A stretch of DNA of 64,000 bases from Anthostomella pinea (taxonomy: Eukaryota; Ascomycota; Sordariomycetes; Xylariales; Xylariaceae), in NCBI GenBank assembly GCA_963556695.1, contig CAUWAG010000007.1, forward strand, positions 2,294,001-2,358,000, written 5' to 3'. Made by a program: the position numbers and the translations under genes. Shown here piece by piece: positions 23,572-33,768 of this stretch (within the stretch, counting starts at the first letter, position 1; the number at the start of each line of letters is the position of its first letter). The notes under the pieces were generated by a model that saw nothing but the letters and a program-made list of their open reading frames with translations, made no database searches and was not told where the DNA came from.

Positions 23572-24686
23572 TCTGTGATCACGGGATCTGGGATTCACGT
23601 TGCCGAAACCAAAAAAATGGCGGTGATGATGGCGGCACTTCTTGCAAAATGGAAGGTTACATTGTGGAGTTGGTCGTTATATAGAGTATGCCTTTGTCAA
23701 TAGACCAGCATTCTACGAAACTGCCTGTTCATGGGTTGATTGACCAAATCAAGTAATCATCGAGATCAACAGACCAAGATGGTTCAAGCTCATGCCTCAC
23801 AGTTGCGATCTTGTTTAATACAACTGCGGTTGTGGACTTCAGTAATTACAACCCGAGAACGTGAGCTGGACTAAATAGGGCTCATTTATTGTAGTGCTTT
23901 TAGGGAAGGCTCACGGCTCCGGTTGGCCCCGTATGGATGGATATGTCTTTACCCAGCTGCGAATATTTAACTTGGAAACTTCATCCATTCCGTAATGCCG
24001 GTCCGCGATGCAAACGCGACGCATCGGCTTCTTATATCCTCTGCTAGGGACTCTACGTGGAGTATCGCCCACGACGAATGACGGAGACTGGCGGGGTGAG
24101 AATCGTCGTGTTTGTACTGATGAGCTTGTTGTTATACGTCGTTGAAAGTCACGCGCCGTGGTTGTTTGCCAGTTACAAACATCACTGTTAGCACTGACTT
24201 GCTGGCTTATTAAGGTGCTCGAACCTTTTGATAGATTTTAGTGTTTACTACCTTGACTCCAGGGGTGTTGGCCACGGTTTGCGGCAGAGCGTGTTCGTAG
24301 ATGTCATTTTCCAGTTGGCCGAGCTGACGAGAGGCTTCCTAGCCGTGTGATTCTGTTGGCAGCGACTGCGAATTTTCGGTAGACAAAAGGGATTATGCGT
24401 AGGGTGGACGTATCAATTTCCTCCTGGGTAGGACTTTGAAGGTACGGGCTTGTAGATGGAATTTGGGTCTTCTCAAGCGAAGTTGCTGGGTGGTATTTTT
24501 AGAGTACTGCTGCTGTGAAACAAGGACCGACCTAGTACAGCTACTTGTATGAAGCTTGCTGGTGTCGTATTGGAGTTGTGATCTATACTGTCCATCGATT
24601 TGTGCCTGCTCTCTCGAGCTCATATCGTTACATCGATGGCTAAGGTGGAAGAAGCCTCTCTGAAGCTCCTCGGGGGCATATTGTGG
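23572..24686. other. rei1 3' flank and non-coding DNA
   Basis: About 1.1 kb without a supported gene. The longest ORF (76 codons, minus strand, near 24393-24623) has no recognisable features. This is the start of the accessory region. Confidence 0.5.
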
Positions 24687-24691
24687 CTAAC

Positions 24692-25161
24692 TGTTACGAC
24701 CAACAATATCACGGGCCCATTGGCAGGCCTGAAGGGAAAAGGATGACCTATGAGGGAACCCAATTAGAACGGGGACACAATACAGACAGCGCAGGGCATC
24801 CAGGCACGTGATCCAGGAAGTCAAGATCACGTGACTAGAGTTGCTCACGTCTGCTCACGCGAGCAATGGTGAGCACACCTCATCAATAAGAGAGAGATTG
24901 GATATATAAGGATAAACATTTCTTAATTAGACAGATAGACAGTCTCTATCTCAGTGATCAATCTAAGCATCTTAGCCAACCTTAAAGGTGAGAGAAATCT
25001 CCTGACGACTCGACTATTCAGTGATCCCCTGGATCAGACCAAGCCCCAGCATCTGAGTGTCTTCTAGTTGATAGAAGCCTCTATCGTCCTTCGTGTTGAC
25101 TTACCTCAGAACATAACCCCTATAGAACCCTTTAGCCTTATAGGTTAGACGGCTCGTCACA
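24692..25161 (+). mobile_element. Solo LTR (470 bp) with 5-bp target-site duplication CTAAC
   Basis: The segment starts TGTTACGA and ends TCGTCACA, so it has TG...CA ends with imperfect terminal inverted repeats. It is flanked directly by CTAAC at 24687-24691 and 25162-25166. A TATATAAGG promoter-like motif near 24900 suggests plus orientation. No gag, pol or second LTR is attached, so it is probably the product of LTR-LTR recombination. The family (Gypsy or Copia) cannot be told from an LTR alone. Confidence 0.75.
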
Positions 25162-25166
25162 CTAAC

Positions 25167-25921
25167 CCGGCTGATGCGTGTTCGTTTCAGAAGACCAGCC
25201 TTGAGTTAGGGGTGATGAAGTTGATTGCTTGATAGTTTCTATTGAACAAGCGGCAAGGTGCAGTCCTCCAACAGCCTTCTGGCTTCCATCCATTGCCCCT
25301 TGCTCTCTCTGGGGTGCACTGGGACGTGACTAGCTACCTGGAATAATACTTCTAGCAGTACTGAAAGACTATACATTCTGAAGTCATTTTCATACCTCAG
25401 GGGCTGGCAATCTTATGACTCCGTGTCCACTCCTTTTAGGACTACCGGGCCACGTGCAGTCGTGACGGCCGGTATACGGACGTTATATCGGCGCATTCGG
25501 GATACAAATTCGGGGTTGCGGCATGACTCTCTTCCCGAAGGTCTGTTGGATTCTGGGCTATGTTAGCCCATCCATAGTCATCCTTCAGGATCACCATCCC
25601 CATTTGTGACTCTGTCACATACGTGGCCAATATAAGGCCACGTATTCTTTCCTTTAGTATCTTGGATATATATAGGGCCACTCTGGCCGCTCCAGAGTAG
25701 CTGGAATTCCTCTCCTTAATAGAACACTTTGAAATCTCACAAGGTCTAGAGCAACGGCAGCGACGTCGTCGTCCTCGCCATGGGCTGTCGTCGACTGCCC
25801 CTAAGCTAACGTGTTCTCCTGCAAGGAAGACTAAACCAGGCAGCCTGTTTTTGTTCGACATAGCACTTCCTGACAAATCGCCAAGTCTCCGTCTTCTTTC
25901 TAATAAGCGCTTCTTTGCCAG
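25167..25921. other. Non-coding or unrecognised DNA between the LTR and the DUF6594 pseudogene
   Basis: A minus-strand open frame runs from an ATG at 25861 to 25442 (about 139 codons, starting MSNKNRLPGLVFLAGEHV). I recognise no domain and see no coding-like homology, so it is not called as a gene. Confidence 0.4.
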
Positions 25922-26978
25922 TCAACCAGCTGATAGATTCCCGTTACTTACGAAGACCACCAGGACTGCGGCATATCTGCTCAGAATTTTGTCAGTGTTG
26001 GTACCCTAGACGGCAACAGGATGTAAGCACTCACGTCGCTGTACCAACGAATATCTCAGCCCGTCGAGCACCGGTGATGAGTGCAACGCTGGCAGCGAAG
26101 CCAGCCGTAAATATCACGATCAAGGCCAATCTGACTGATGGTGTAACCACGAGGTATAAGGCCAAGATCGGACCAATAAGAAAAACAGCAGCTGCTACTA
26201 TCGTCGCTATATTGACCCATCTGGTGACCTTGCTCTCGTCGAACTGTCTGATCCGCAGCTGTTGGCCAGCCGAGGGAGTTTTCTGTGTCTGCATGAGCCG
26301 TCCGTCGGGGCTTCCCTGAAACGGGATAAGTTACGGTGGCTTACCGGAATTGCCAACGCTGTTCTTAGTAGTTGGACAGGGTATCTTTCGTCGGGCTCTT
26401 CAACGCTACGAGGTCTTCCCCAGACAGATATCCGCTTGTCTTCCCCTCGATGATCGGGTAGCCATCCGGTCTAAACGCCTGCTTCACGGCGCTCAAGGCT
26501 CTTCGGCTGGGCGTTTGCAGTTTTGCTACTTCGCTCTGCAGCAGCAGAGCTTCGTCTTTTCCACATCAGCTCTTGCAGCATCACCTGTGGCGCGAAGGGA
26601 CAAGGGTCCTCACGGTATTCCTTGATTATTGCTCTCAATCTCCGTATCAGCTCCATTCTTCTCTTGGCCTCCTCGCGGGCATCCGACCCCTTACATTGGC
26701 TAACCAGGGTTTCCCACATCCTCGTGGCCTCGACGGATGCCATCCGGTGGTCGCGGGGTGGCTTCCTGGTTCATCTCTTTGAGCTCTGCCTCGATATCTA
26801 TCATCTCGCTCTGTAGATAGAGCAGGTCGACGGCTGCTAGTTCGTCGAATTTTCGAAAGATAAAGGGCTCATTGTCGGGGTCTGCGGCCATCCATGATGC
26901 CCATTGTGCATAACCCGCTGGCTTTGGCGGTTCCGTAGGGGGCTCACCCGTAATGTTTAATTCGATGTGTTCTAGCAT
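25922..26978 (-). pseudogene. DUF6594 family membrane protein, frame-disrupted
   Basis: The segments together follow a fungal DUF6594 protein: N-terminus from the ATG at 26978 (PAGYAQWASWMAADPDN, FDELAAVDLLYLQSEM), a helical middle (RMELIRRLRAIIKEY, HEALLLQSEVAKLQ), then a two-transmembrane C-terminus (VNIATIVAAAVFLIG... ALIVIFTAGFAASVAL, GARRAEIF). Two ordinary introns fit (26613-26556 and 26034-25977) and the last exon ends VLVVFVSNGN. The frame breaks at an extra C in a C4 run (26755-26758) and at a one-base loss that makes TAA at 26365-26367. A 29-nt GT-AG segment (26344-26316) is too short to be a normal intron. The gene is either decayed or carries sequencing indels. The function of the family is unknown. 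Confidence 0.6.
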
Positions 26979-27669
26979 TGCTGTGAAGACAGGCAGCCAC
27001 CGAACTTGATAGTATAGATAGTTGTGCAAACGTAGGTTTGCCTGAGTCGGTACTGAATATGCGCGCGACTAGACCTTGGCAACATTCCGTCGATGATCTG
27101 GACGGGAGACCGGAACGTCGGTGGGCGTTCGCTGACGAACTCAGCCTCTGACCAAAATCTGCCCAATGGTAACGGCAACCCCTGAGTGGGCGAGAGCTCT
27201 GAACTGCCTGCAGTTCTGCCTTGCGTTGTTGTATCGGCAGGTACGTAGCACGGTGGCAAGTTCGCTCAGCCACGCTCCCAGGTCATTCATGCCTTCCCCG
27301 CCTCAGACCGCAAACATACATTCGAAATTTGGCCAAAGTTACTGTACCTAAATAGTACAAACCCCCTTCTGCAACCTGTCTTCTTCCCTTCACAGCTGAA
27401 GTGTATCGGCGAGATTGAGCCATATCATCCCTCTACTTCAAGAGGCTCCTGATGGTAGTCCGCTGCCTTTAGCTCTTAACTTCAGGCCTTTGGGCCCCAA
27501 TGACCCGTTCTTCTTTCGATTGACACTTCGACTCGAAACGGCAACATTGCTCCCAGCCGAACACATCCCGTATCTGTGTTGTATAGACAGCCAATAGGAC
27601 ACAGCTATCATGTCTAAGAAAGAACCTACGCTAGCCGCTAGCCGCTAGCTATACTAACTATCTTCGGAG
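26979..27669. other. Intergenic, possibly an upstream exon of the retropepsin gene
   Basis: A plus-strand open stretch (27400-27575) reads NDPFFFRLTLRLETATLLP, which looks coding. A possible intron 27576-27669 has a TACTAAC branch site and would join it in frame to the C2H2 segment that follows. No start codon is visible and an in-frame TGA lies at 27397, so this exon is only a suggestion. Confidence 0.3.
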
Positions 27670-29119
27670 AAGTAATAAGATATCTTGTCCAAACTGCGAT
27701 GGAGAATTCCCTGATATAGATGAGCGCATACACAACCATCTACAAGACCGACATGCGGATCTTATCAAGGGCCAGGATACTGTTACTCTGATACAATATG
27801 TCCGGAGAGGACAATCACTAGAACAACTCTCCGGACAATTACCAGAACAATCGCATACGGACTCCCCAGCTATTCGGGATGAAAGTCTAACTCCATACAA
27901 GAGGCGCAAGTCCCCTGCATCCTCGATAAAAGCCCGCCCAAGGTCTGCCAGTCCTCCTAAGCGGTCAAGAGCCAGACCTATATCGGCTGTCAACGACCCC
28001 GACTTTCTTAAACGATCATCCCAGCAGGAGAAACTTTGGAACCCAGACGATGGTCCCTCGCCTTCCACGCCTCGGGCTAAGCCTTCCTCGCGGTCCTCAA
28101 GAACTCATGGCCGACATGAGAACCGCCCGGATGCCGTCGAAACTAACCAGTCGCTCGCGCCACGGGAACACACCGAATCTGATCAGACTGTCTCGACAAG
28201 GCAACATGTCCGCCGACTCCGAAGTGCGCCGGATTCTTTTCAGCCGGTCGGTACTTCGGTCCTGGGCTCTGCCGGATTTGAATGGCATATTGAAGGATAC
28301 ATGAATGGGACTCTGATTGAGGCCTTGGCCGACACCGGTGCAAACGTAAACGCCATATCCGAAATGGAAGCATCGAAACGGGGGTTATCACCAGAGCCCG
28401 GAAGCCCTACCAAGCAGATCAAACTACCATCTGGGAAGACCTGCTCTACAATAGGCACGGTCAAGGTCGACTTCAACTTCACTGGAGAGAAATCGGCATA
28501 TCCTCTGCAATGCCTCATCGTACCAAAGCTTGAGCACGGCCTCATCCTAGGCCATGGATTCTTACGGCAAACCCAGACATTGATCTCTCGCTTCAAGCAT
28601 AGGCTGAAGGAATTCATCGTATCCGGCGCTGGCTGGTGCGCTCTGCGACTTCTTGACGACTTAGAGGCGCCTGAGGATTCAAGAGCGCGGATGACAGGAT
28701 TTATCGGCGGCAAATCGGCACTGGTCGTCCCAGACTCGGGTTCTGGCATCATGGCTGTATCGGCGTCGTACGCCAAAAGGCTCGGCCTTTGGGTTGTTAC
28801 GAGTCGAAGGACCAGAGTGAGTTTTGCGGATGGTTCTTTCGCTTCTACATCAGGTGTCGTCACAGCAGCATGGCAATTCCTATCACCAGATCGAGTTAGC
28901 GAGCTTCGGTCTTGCGTAGACAATTCAGGGCACAATGATAGTCCAGATGGTCGGGCGAATTCGATCCCAGACGATGATGAATGGGACAACCACGCTCAAG
29001 ATCGCAACGATTGGGATCGCGAATGTGAATATGAATGGCATGTTATAGAGGAGCTTGAAGTCGACGCTATCCTAAGCGTCGACTTCATCAAGGCTCACAA
29101 TTGTTACGGTATTACATAA
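27670..29119 (+). CDS. C2H2 finger protein with two retropepsin-like domains (5' end not defined)
   Basis: One frame is open from 27635 to the TAA at 29117. It starts with a zinc-finger-like unit (SCPNCDGEF... HNHLQDRH), then an Arg/Ser/Pro-rich linker. A first retropepsin-like unit follows (ALADTGANVNAISE, later HGLILGHGFLRQ). A second unit carries VPDSGSGIMAVSASYAKRLG, and after an acidic insert its end is VDAILSVDFIKAH. Each unit has a DTG/DSG catalytic-type triad and a hydrophobic-Gly/Asp closing motif, so the protein could form an aspartic-protease fold in cis. There is no in-frame ATG before 28301, so the true start must be spliced from upstream. No reverse transcriptase or integrase is adjacent. 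A separated tail lies at 29222-29849. Whether it is a retroelement relic or a host gene is open. Confidence 0.5.
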
Positions 29120-29221
29120 TACCTCCACATATTTATGTACATATATACCCCTAGCTTCCCCGTTCTCTTCCGACCCTGCCTCTTCTTCCTTAGATATCGT
29201 TGAATCTAGATATTTCATCCC

Positions 29222-29849
29222 ATCAGCCCTGACCAGCGCAGCTGCAGGCCTGATTGTCACAACAATGTCTTCGAGAAGCATGACCATGCTTTCGTGTACG
29301 ACGCGTCTTGCGTATGGGACTCCGAGATATACGGCATACTTCAAGATCCCCGATGGAACGAACCAAAGAGGAACCTGGCGAGTCTGGAGGACGAGTTCTT
29401 GGTGAACTGGAGGTAATTCCCCTCCCCTTCCGCTGACATTCCTTGTTTTCATAGTGTCAATAGTGAAACATGTTACTGACGACTAGAAATCAGTCAAATC
29501 ACCTCACCCTTTCACTTACGACCTGGTAGTGAAGGAAAACGCACGCAGATACCAGGCCCAAAAAGTCATATCGCGGCTACAGCCAGAAAGCCAAGCAATG
29601 CAGCGATCTCGCGAGCAAGAGAGGATTAGACGCTGGAAGGACATCTATGACATTTACGCAGCTCGTGGAGACTGGTCTCGACTTCGGGATGAGTATGTGT
29701 CCACTCTCGAAATGCGAGCCGTTCAAGACGCTCATGTCCGAGACACTGAACACGGGCAACCTGGTTCTTCACAACTTGGTAAGGCACGAAGGTCTTGGTT
29801 ACGGCACCTGGAGCGAGGTAGAGAAGCTACATCATCACCGACTAGCTGA
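29222..29849 (+). pseudogene. Probable detached C-terminal tail of the retropepsin-like gene
   Basis: Two open stretches look coding. At 29222-29412 the frame reads FEKHDHAFVYDASCVW and ends LEDEFLVNW just before a GTAATT donor. At 29493-29849 it reads PFTYDLVVKENARRYQ then SREQERIRRWKDIYD. An acceptor CAG at 29491-29493 would make an 81-bp intron, but the phases miss by one base. No intron tried joins the first stretch to the upstream ORF in frame. A charged helical tail after an E-x-E-L-x-x-W segment resembles what I recall of related fungal proteins, so I infer one broken gene. Confidence 0.3.
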
Positions 29850-31021
29850 GGCAGGACTCAGGAGTCAGGAGAGGGATAATATGCGTGTTTCTTCTTTGGT
29901 ATGGCGTTGTTCTTTTCTTACGGGGTCTACGCGGTGGTGTATGTTGTTGCAGTGGAATGGCTATTGCTTCTCTTCTATGATGGACAACTGTTGGGATAAA
30001 AGAAAGCATCGACGAATGCTAGTGGACCTTCTATTCACAAAGACCATTGCGACTTGTCGGCTACGGGTCTCATACTGGCGGCAACCTTATACTCTCACTA
30101 GACTATTGGTTAGGAATTGCAGTAACGTTATGGTCCACACTCGAAGCAACCAGCGTCACGTCGTGCGTCCCTTGTTCAGCCTCCCCGTCACCTCACTTGT
30201 TAATGCTTATCATCTCGCCTCTCAGGTCACTGGCGATTTCCCTGACACTAGCGAGCGCGTGGCACGCCGCCGTGAGCGTCGGGTTCGACGCATTCCCACG
30301 GAAATGATGCCACATCCTCCGACTACCGATCTTTCTCAGTCCCTAGACGCAGCACTCACTATAAAAAAACGCTGCTCTTCTTGATTTCGGCAACTGGCTC
30401 GCCTGTCTGCTCGCCCGTCCTGTATACACCGCAGATGTGCAGGGCCAGGTGCTGAGGCTCCGGGACGCCGGAGCCCAAAGCTGTGGCGATGTAGACCATG
30501 CTGTGAAGACAATCTCTGTCATTCGTGAGACCTCACCTGTCTGAGGTGCTTTAACCAAGGTTGGACTTACTCCTCCACCATGGCACGAGCTCGTTCGTTG
30601 AAATTTCGAGACGACTTGAAGTATAATGTTGGCTGGTAGTTGATCAGCAGCCCCCTCTCGCCCAGGGTAGAGGGAAAATGTTAAGCCGGTTCGGGCCCTG
30701 CGGCATAAGGGTAGAAGACGCTTTGGTGATAGTGCCCCCTTTCCCTTCTCCTCCTTTCTGGACCTGCCTCTCCCGACCTAACCCTTCTGAATTTACCGCA
30801 ACTCGAACCCACACCTCCAAAAGAGCAAAGAGAAGATTCTGGTTGATGTGATTCATATTTTTCTAAGACTCAAACCTCGTGCCATAACTCAGCTCAAGAG
30901 TCACTCGATACGTCTCTGTGCTTCAAGGGCTTACAACCTTACCAGGCTATGTTTATGTGATCATCTTGGAACCACTCTCCCTTGAGCCCACGGTTATTAT
31001 TGTAAATCTACCCCCAGCCAT
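29850..31021. other. Non-coding, monooxygenase 3' flank
   Basis: A 245-codon plus-strand ORF (29647-30384) and several shorter ones overlap here in different frames. None has a domain, a good start context or a sensible composition. A hairpin-like CCTCACCTGTCTGAGG lies near 30530. No gene is called. Confidence 0.45.
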
Positions 31022-32666
31022 TCAATCCCAGTCACCATCCAACACCGTCGGCTCACCTTTGGCCTGTGCCTCCAGCAGCCCGTCGATCGTCCACGGCCTG
31101 TACACAAGCCCAGGTGGTATGTTCGTATTCTCCCATTCGCCTCCATCTCGCAAGCACTCAAGTGCTTTCTCATAGTTGTCCACGACATACTGCTCAGGAT
31201 CGTGCTCCAGGATCCACCTGCCGATGTGGACCTGCTTCTGCTTCGCATCGCTGCCGTCCTGCTTGCGCTCCGAAGTGTTCTTCTGACGATTCAGCACCCC
31301 AAAGGCTTGCAAGCACGACACACGCTCGAAGCGGAGGAGGTTATGCATGCGAATGGCGTCCGGAACGTTCTCCTTGCTGCCGGCCATGGCTAGGCATGCT
31401 GCGAGCGATATGGCGTCCTCCATGGCTTGCGTACCGCCGTTGCCCGAGCTCGGCAGGAATGTGTGCGCGGCATCGCCGAGCTGGACGACGCGACCGGCTG
31501 GGGAGGTCCATTTCGGCTGGGGATCTCGCCACATGAGCTTCCAATGGACCAGTTGGTCTGGAGGCGTGGTTCTGATGACTCGGGTGCCGATCTCGGGCCA
31601 GCCGGGTATGGTTGCCACATACTTGATGACCTCTTCCGGGCTTACTCGGTGTGACCAGGACTCTTTGGCGGACCCGCTGCTGGGGGTGTCACGGTCTTGA
31701 CTGTCCTGCAGCAGAGTCAAGTCAGCGAAGGCGCCGAAGATAGGGGTTATCCGTTTCCAAAGCTTGCCTCGTGCTGCACTAGCCACTGCATCTCATCCTG
31801 GTTCCGCCAGAAGAAAGCGTTCATGCCAGAGCTACTACAGCATCAGCTCAAGGAACCCACGGTTATAGTGTCTCACGACGCGAATGCAACCTCACCCGAT
31901 CCATAATTCGATGACTGATCGCCCATCCTCGCGCAACGGAAACCGCTCGGCGACAGCAGGATCTGCCAGCGCCAGGCCAACCGGGTAAGCAACCCTGTAG
32001 ATGGCATTGCCACTACTCCTAGCCGGCACCGGTTGACCAGCGACGAGTCCCCACGAGCGACCTTTGACGCCATCCGCAGCGACGACCAGATCCGCTTGGT
32101 GGCCCGAGCCGTCCTCGAGCACGACGCTACCTTTGCCGCTCTCGGCGTCCTCGGCGTAGTCGACGACTGCCTTGCCGTACTCTACCTGGATGCCAACTTG
32201 TGCAAGCTGTTCCGACAGCATGGCGTGGAACTTGGGCCTCGAATGGCGATGGAACTGCCTGTTGTTGACACTCGTAGACACTAGCTGTGTGACCTCCAGT
32301 GGTCCGGCGAAACGCTCTCCTGTGATGTGATGGTAGGCGATCATGTGATGGTACGAGATCTCTCGCGTCCTCTGTTGCAGAAATGGCCAGTTCTTGAAGG
32401 CGTCGAGAGCTGTTGGGCCGATGGTGAAAGAGTCACCTGGGCGCACGTGAGTTAGTCCTCCCTAAATGAACTGCGCCTTCGTGTTCACCACACAAGGAAG
32501 GATATAATTCACCAGAAGTCAGCGCCTCCCTCGTCCGCTCAAAGATGCGGACGTCGCAGCCTTTGCGCCAGCATTCGAGGGCTGTCGTGAGGCCACCCAC
32601 TCCGGCTCCGGCTACAATGACCGAAATGCCGTTCGCCTCACAGCGTTGCACGGTTTTAGTAGCCAT
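31022..32666 (-). CDS. FAD-dependent aromatic monooxygenase (salicylate hydroxylase-like)
   Basis: Four exons, 32666-32513, 32436-31896, 31831-31768 and 31705-31022, give 480 residues. The three family motifs are present: the FAD Rossmann motif VIVAGAGVGGLTTALE near the N-terminus, the DG motif LVVAADGVKGRS, and the GD motif GRVVQLGDAAHTFLPS followed by GNGGTQAMEDA. Such enzymes hydroxylate aromatic substrates with NAD(P)H and O2; the substrate cannot be read here. Intron 3 (31767-31706) has a GC donor (GAG|GCAAGC), a GCTGAC branch site and a CTGCAG acceptor. With it the total length is exactly divisible by three. The exon 3 acceptor could be 3 nt earlier (31834), adding one residue. There is no biosynthetic cluster around it. 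Confidence 0.87.
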
Positions 32667-32940
32667 GTTGATATTGTCAGATGCAAGAAAATCTGTCCCG
32701 GTAGGGTTGATGCGGAGAGTGAGATGAGCATAAGGTGTAACTTACCACATACCTTTATAACATTACAGTCACTCACAGCGCATCATCCTTTGGACAAAAA
32801 CAACTATTTTTCTTGGCGCCCCGCTGTTAGGGCGCAACCTCCATATCTGCACTAAAGCAGGCATTTGTCTCAGTAACTGACTACCTTTGCCAAGGCGCAA
32901 CAATTTTTTTTCTTACAAGAGCACCCTTTCATGACGGGCA

Positions 32941-33768
32941 CCCAAATACGCCGGTGGCCGTCCCAAATACGCCGGTGGCCGTCCCAAAGACGACTACTGG
33001 TAGCGTGCTCAAATCCCTGGCCCCTAAAAAGACATACGGCCCGGCAACTCCGAGCAGGCTCCGCCAGGCGCTGCTCGACAACATCAGCAGCAGCCCGTCA
33101 CAGGTCTCTGAGACTGACTTCACCATTGTTTCCCCTCTGAAAGGAAAATCCCGAAATATTAATAACGGCAGCACCACTGATATGAAAGGACCTTGATCAA
33201 ACAAAATCTCTACAGACCAAGCCATCGGATATGATGCAGGGAGTAAAGCCTCCTCTTCAGAGTGCCAGGACCAAGTTGCCAAGATACTGAGTAAAGACAA
33301 GCACCTTTATGAAGCCAGGATGACAATGTTTCAGGAATGTGCTGCAAGAGGCATATTCAATACACACCCAAGGTTCACCAGTGTACGAGCTGCTTCAGAT
33401 ACCATGGTAGGAACTACCGGTATGAAAAGCAAGTATATGCACGTTGCGCCAGCACAGTACACCAGGGGGATTGCGAAAAATCAATCCCAAAATGCGTGAA
33501 CTGCAAGGGGCCTCATGCTGCCGACTTCGACAAATGCCCTGCCCGCCCCAAGGTTGTGAAAGGTACCATCCATAAGCACACATGGGAGCAAATCCAGGAA
33601 ATAAGGCTAGCCGGAGAAAGAGCCAGATCCAAGGCCTTCAACGAAGCAGGCAGAAACCAAGCTGGGTCAACACCTAGCAATAATAACAAAGACACCACAA
33701 TGCAAATCGACACAACAGATACAACTCATCCCAGAGATGCCGATACCATTGTTGTCAGTCAATGTTAG
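32941..33768 (+). pseudogene. LINE ORF1 (gag-like), internally deleted
   Basis: The N-terminal part (frame from 32941, with TPVAVPN twice from a 21-bp tandem duplication, then PSRLRQALLDNISSSPSQ) stops at a TGA at 33194-33196. The zinc-knuckle part (33337-33768, QCTSCFRYHG, CASTVHQGDC, PKCVNCKGPHAADFDKCP) is in another frame. ORF1 of this clade is normally several hundred residues, so a middle piece is missing. The protein normally binds the element RNA. Confidence 0.7.

Noticed and set aside
26359..26409. 51-nt GT-AG candidate intron around the TAA of the DUF6594 gene, with a TACTAAG-like branch site
   Set aside because: Splicing it does not restore the frame into the next exon, and it would remove the family-like sequence DLVALKSPTKDTLSNY.
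29647..30384. 245-codon ORF on the plus strand
   Set aside because: It overlaps the retropepsin tail in another frame, has no domain and is Cys/Trp/Arg-rich like random translation.
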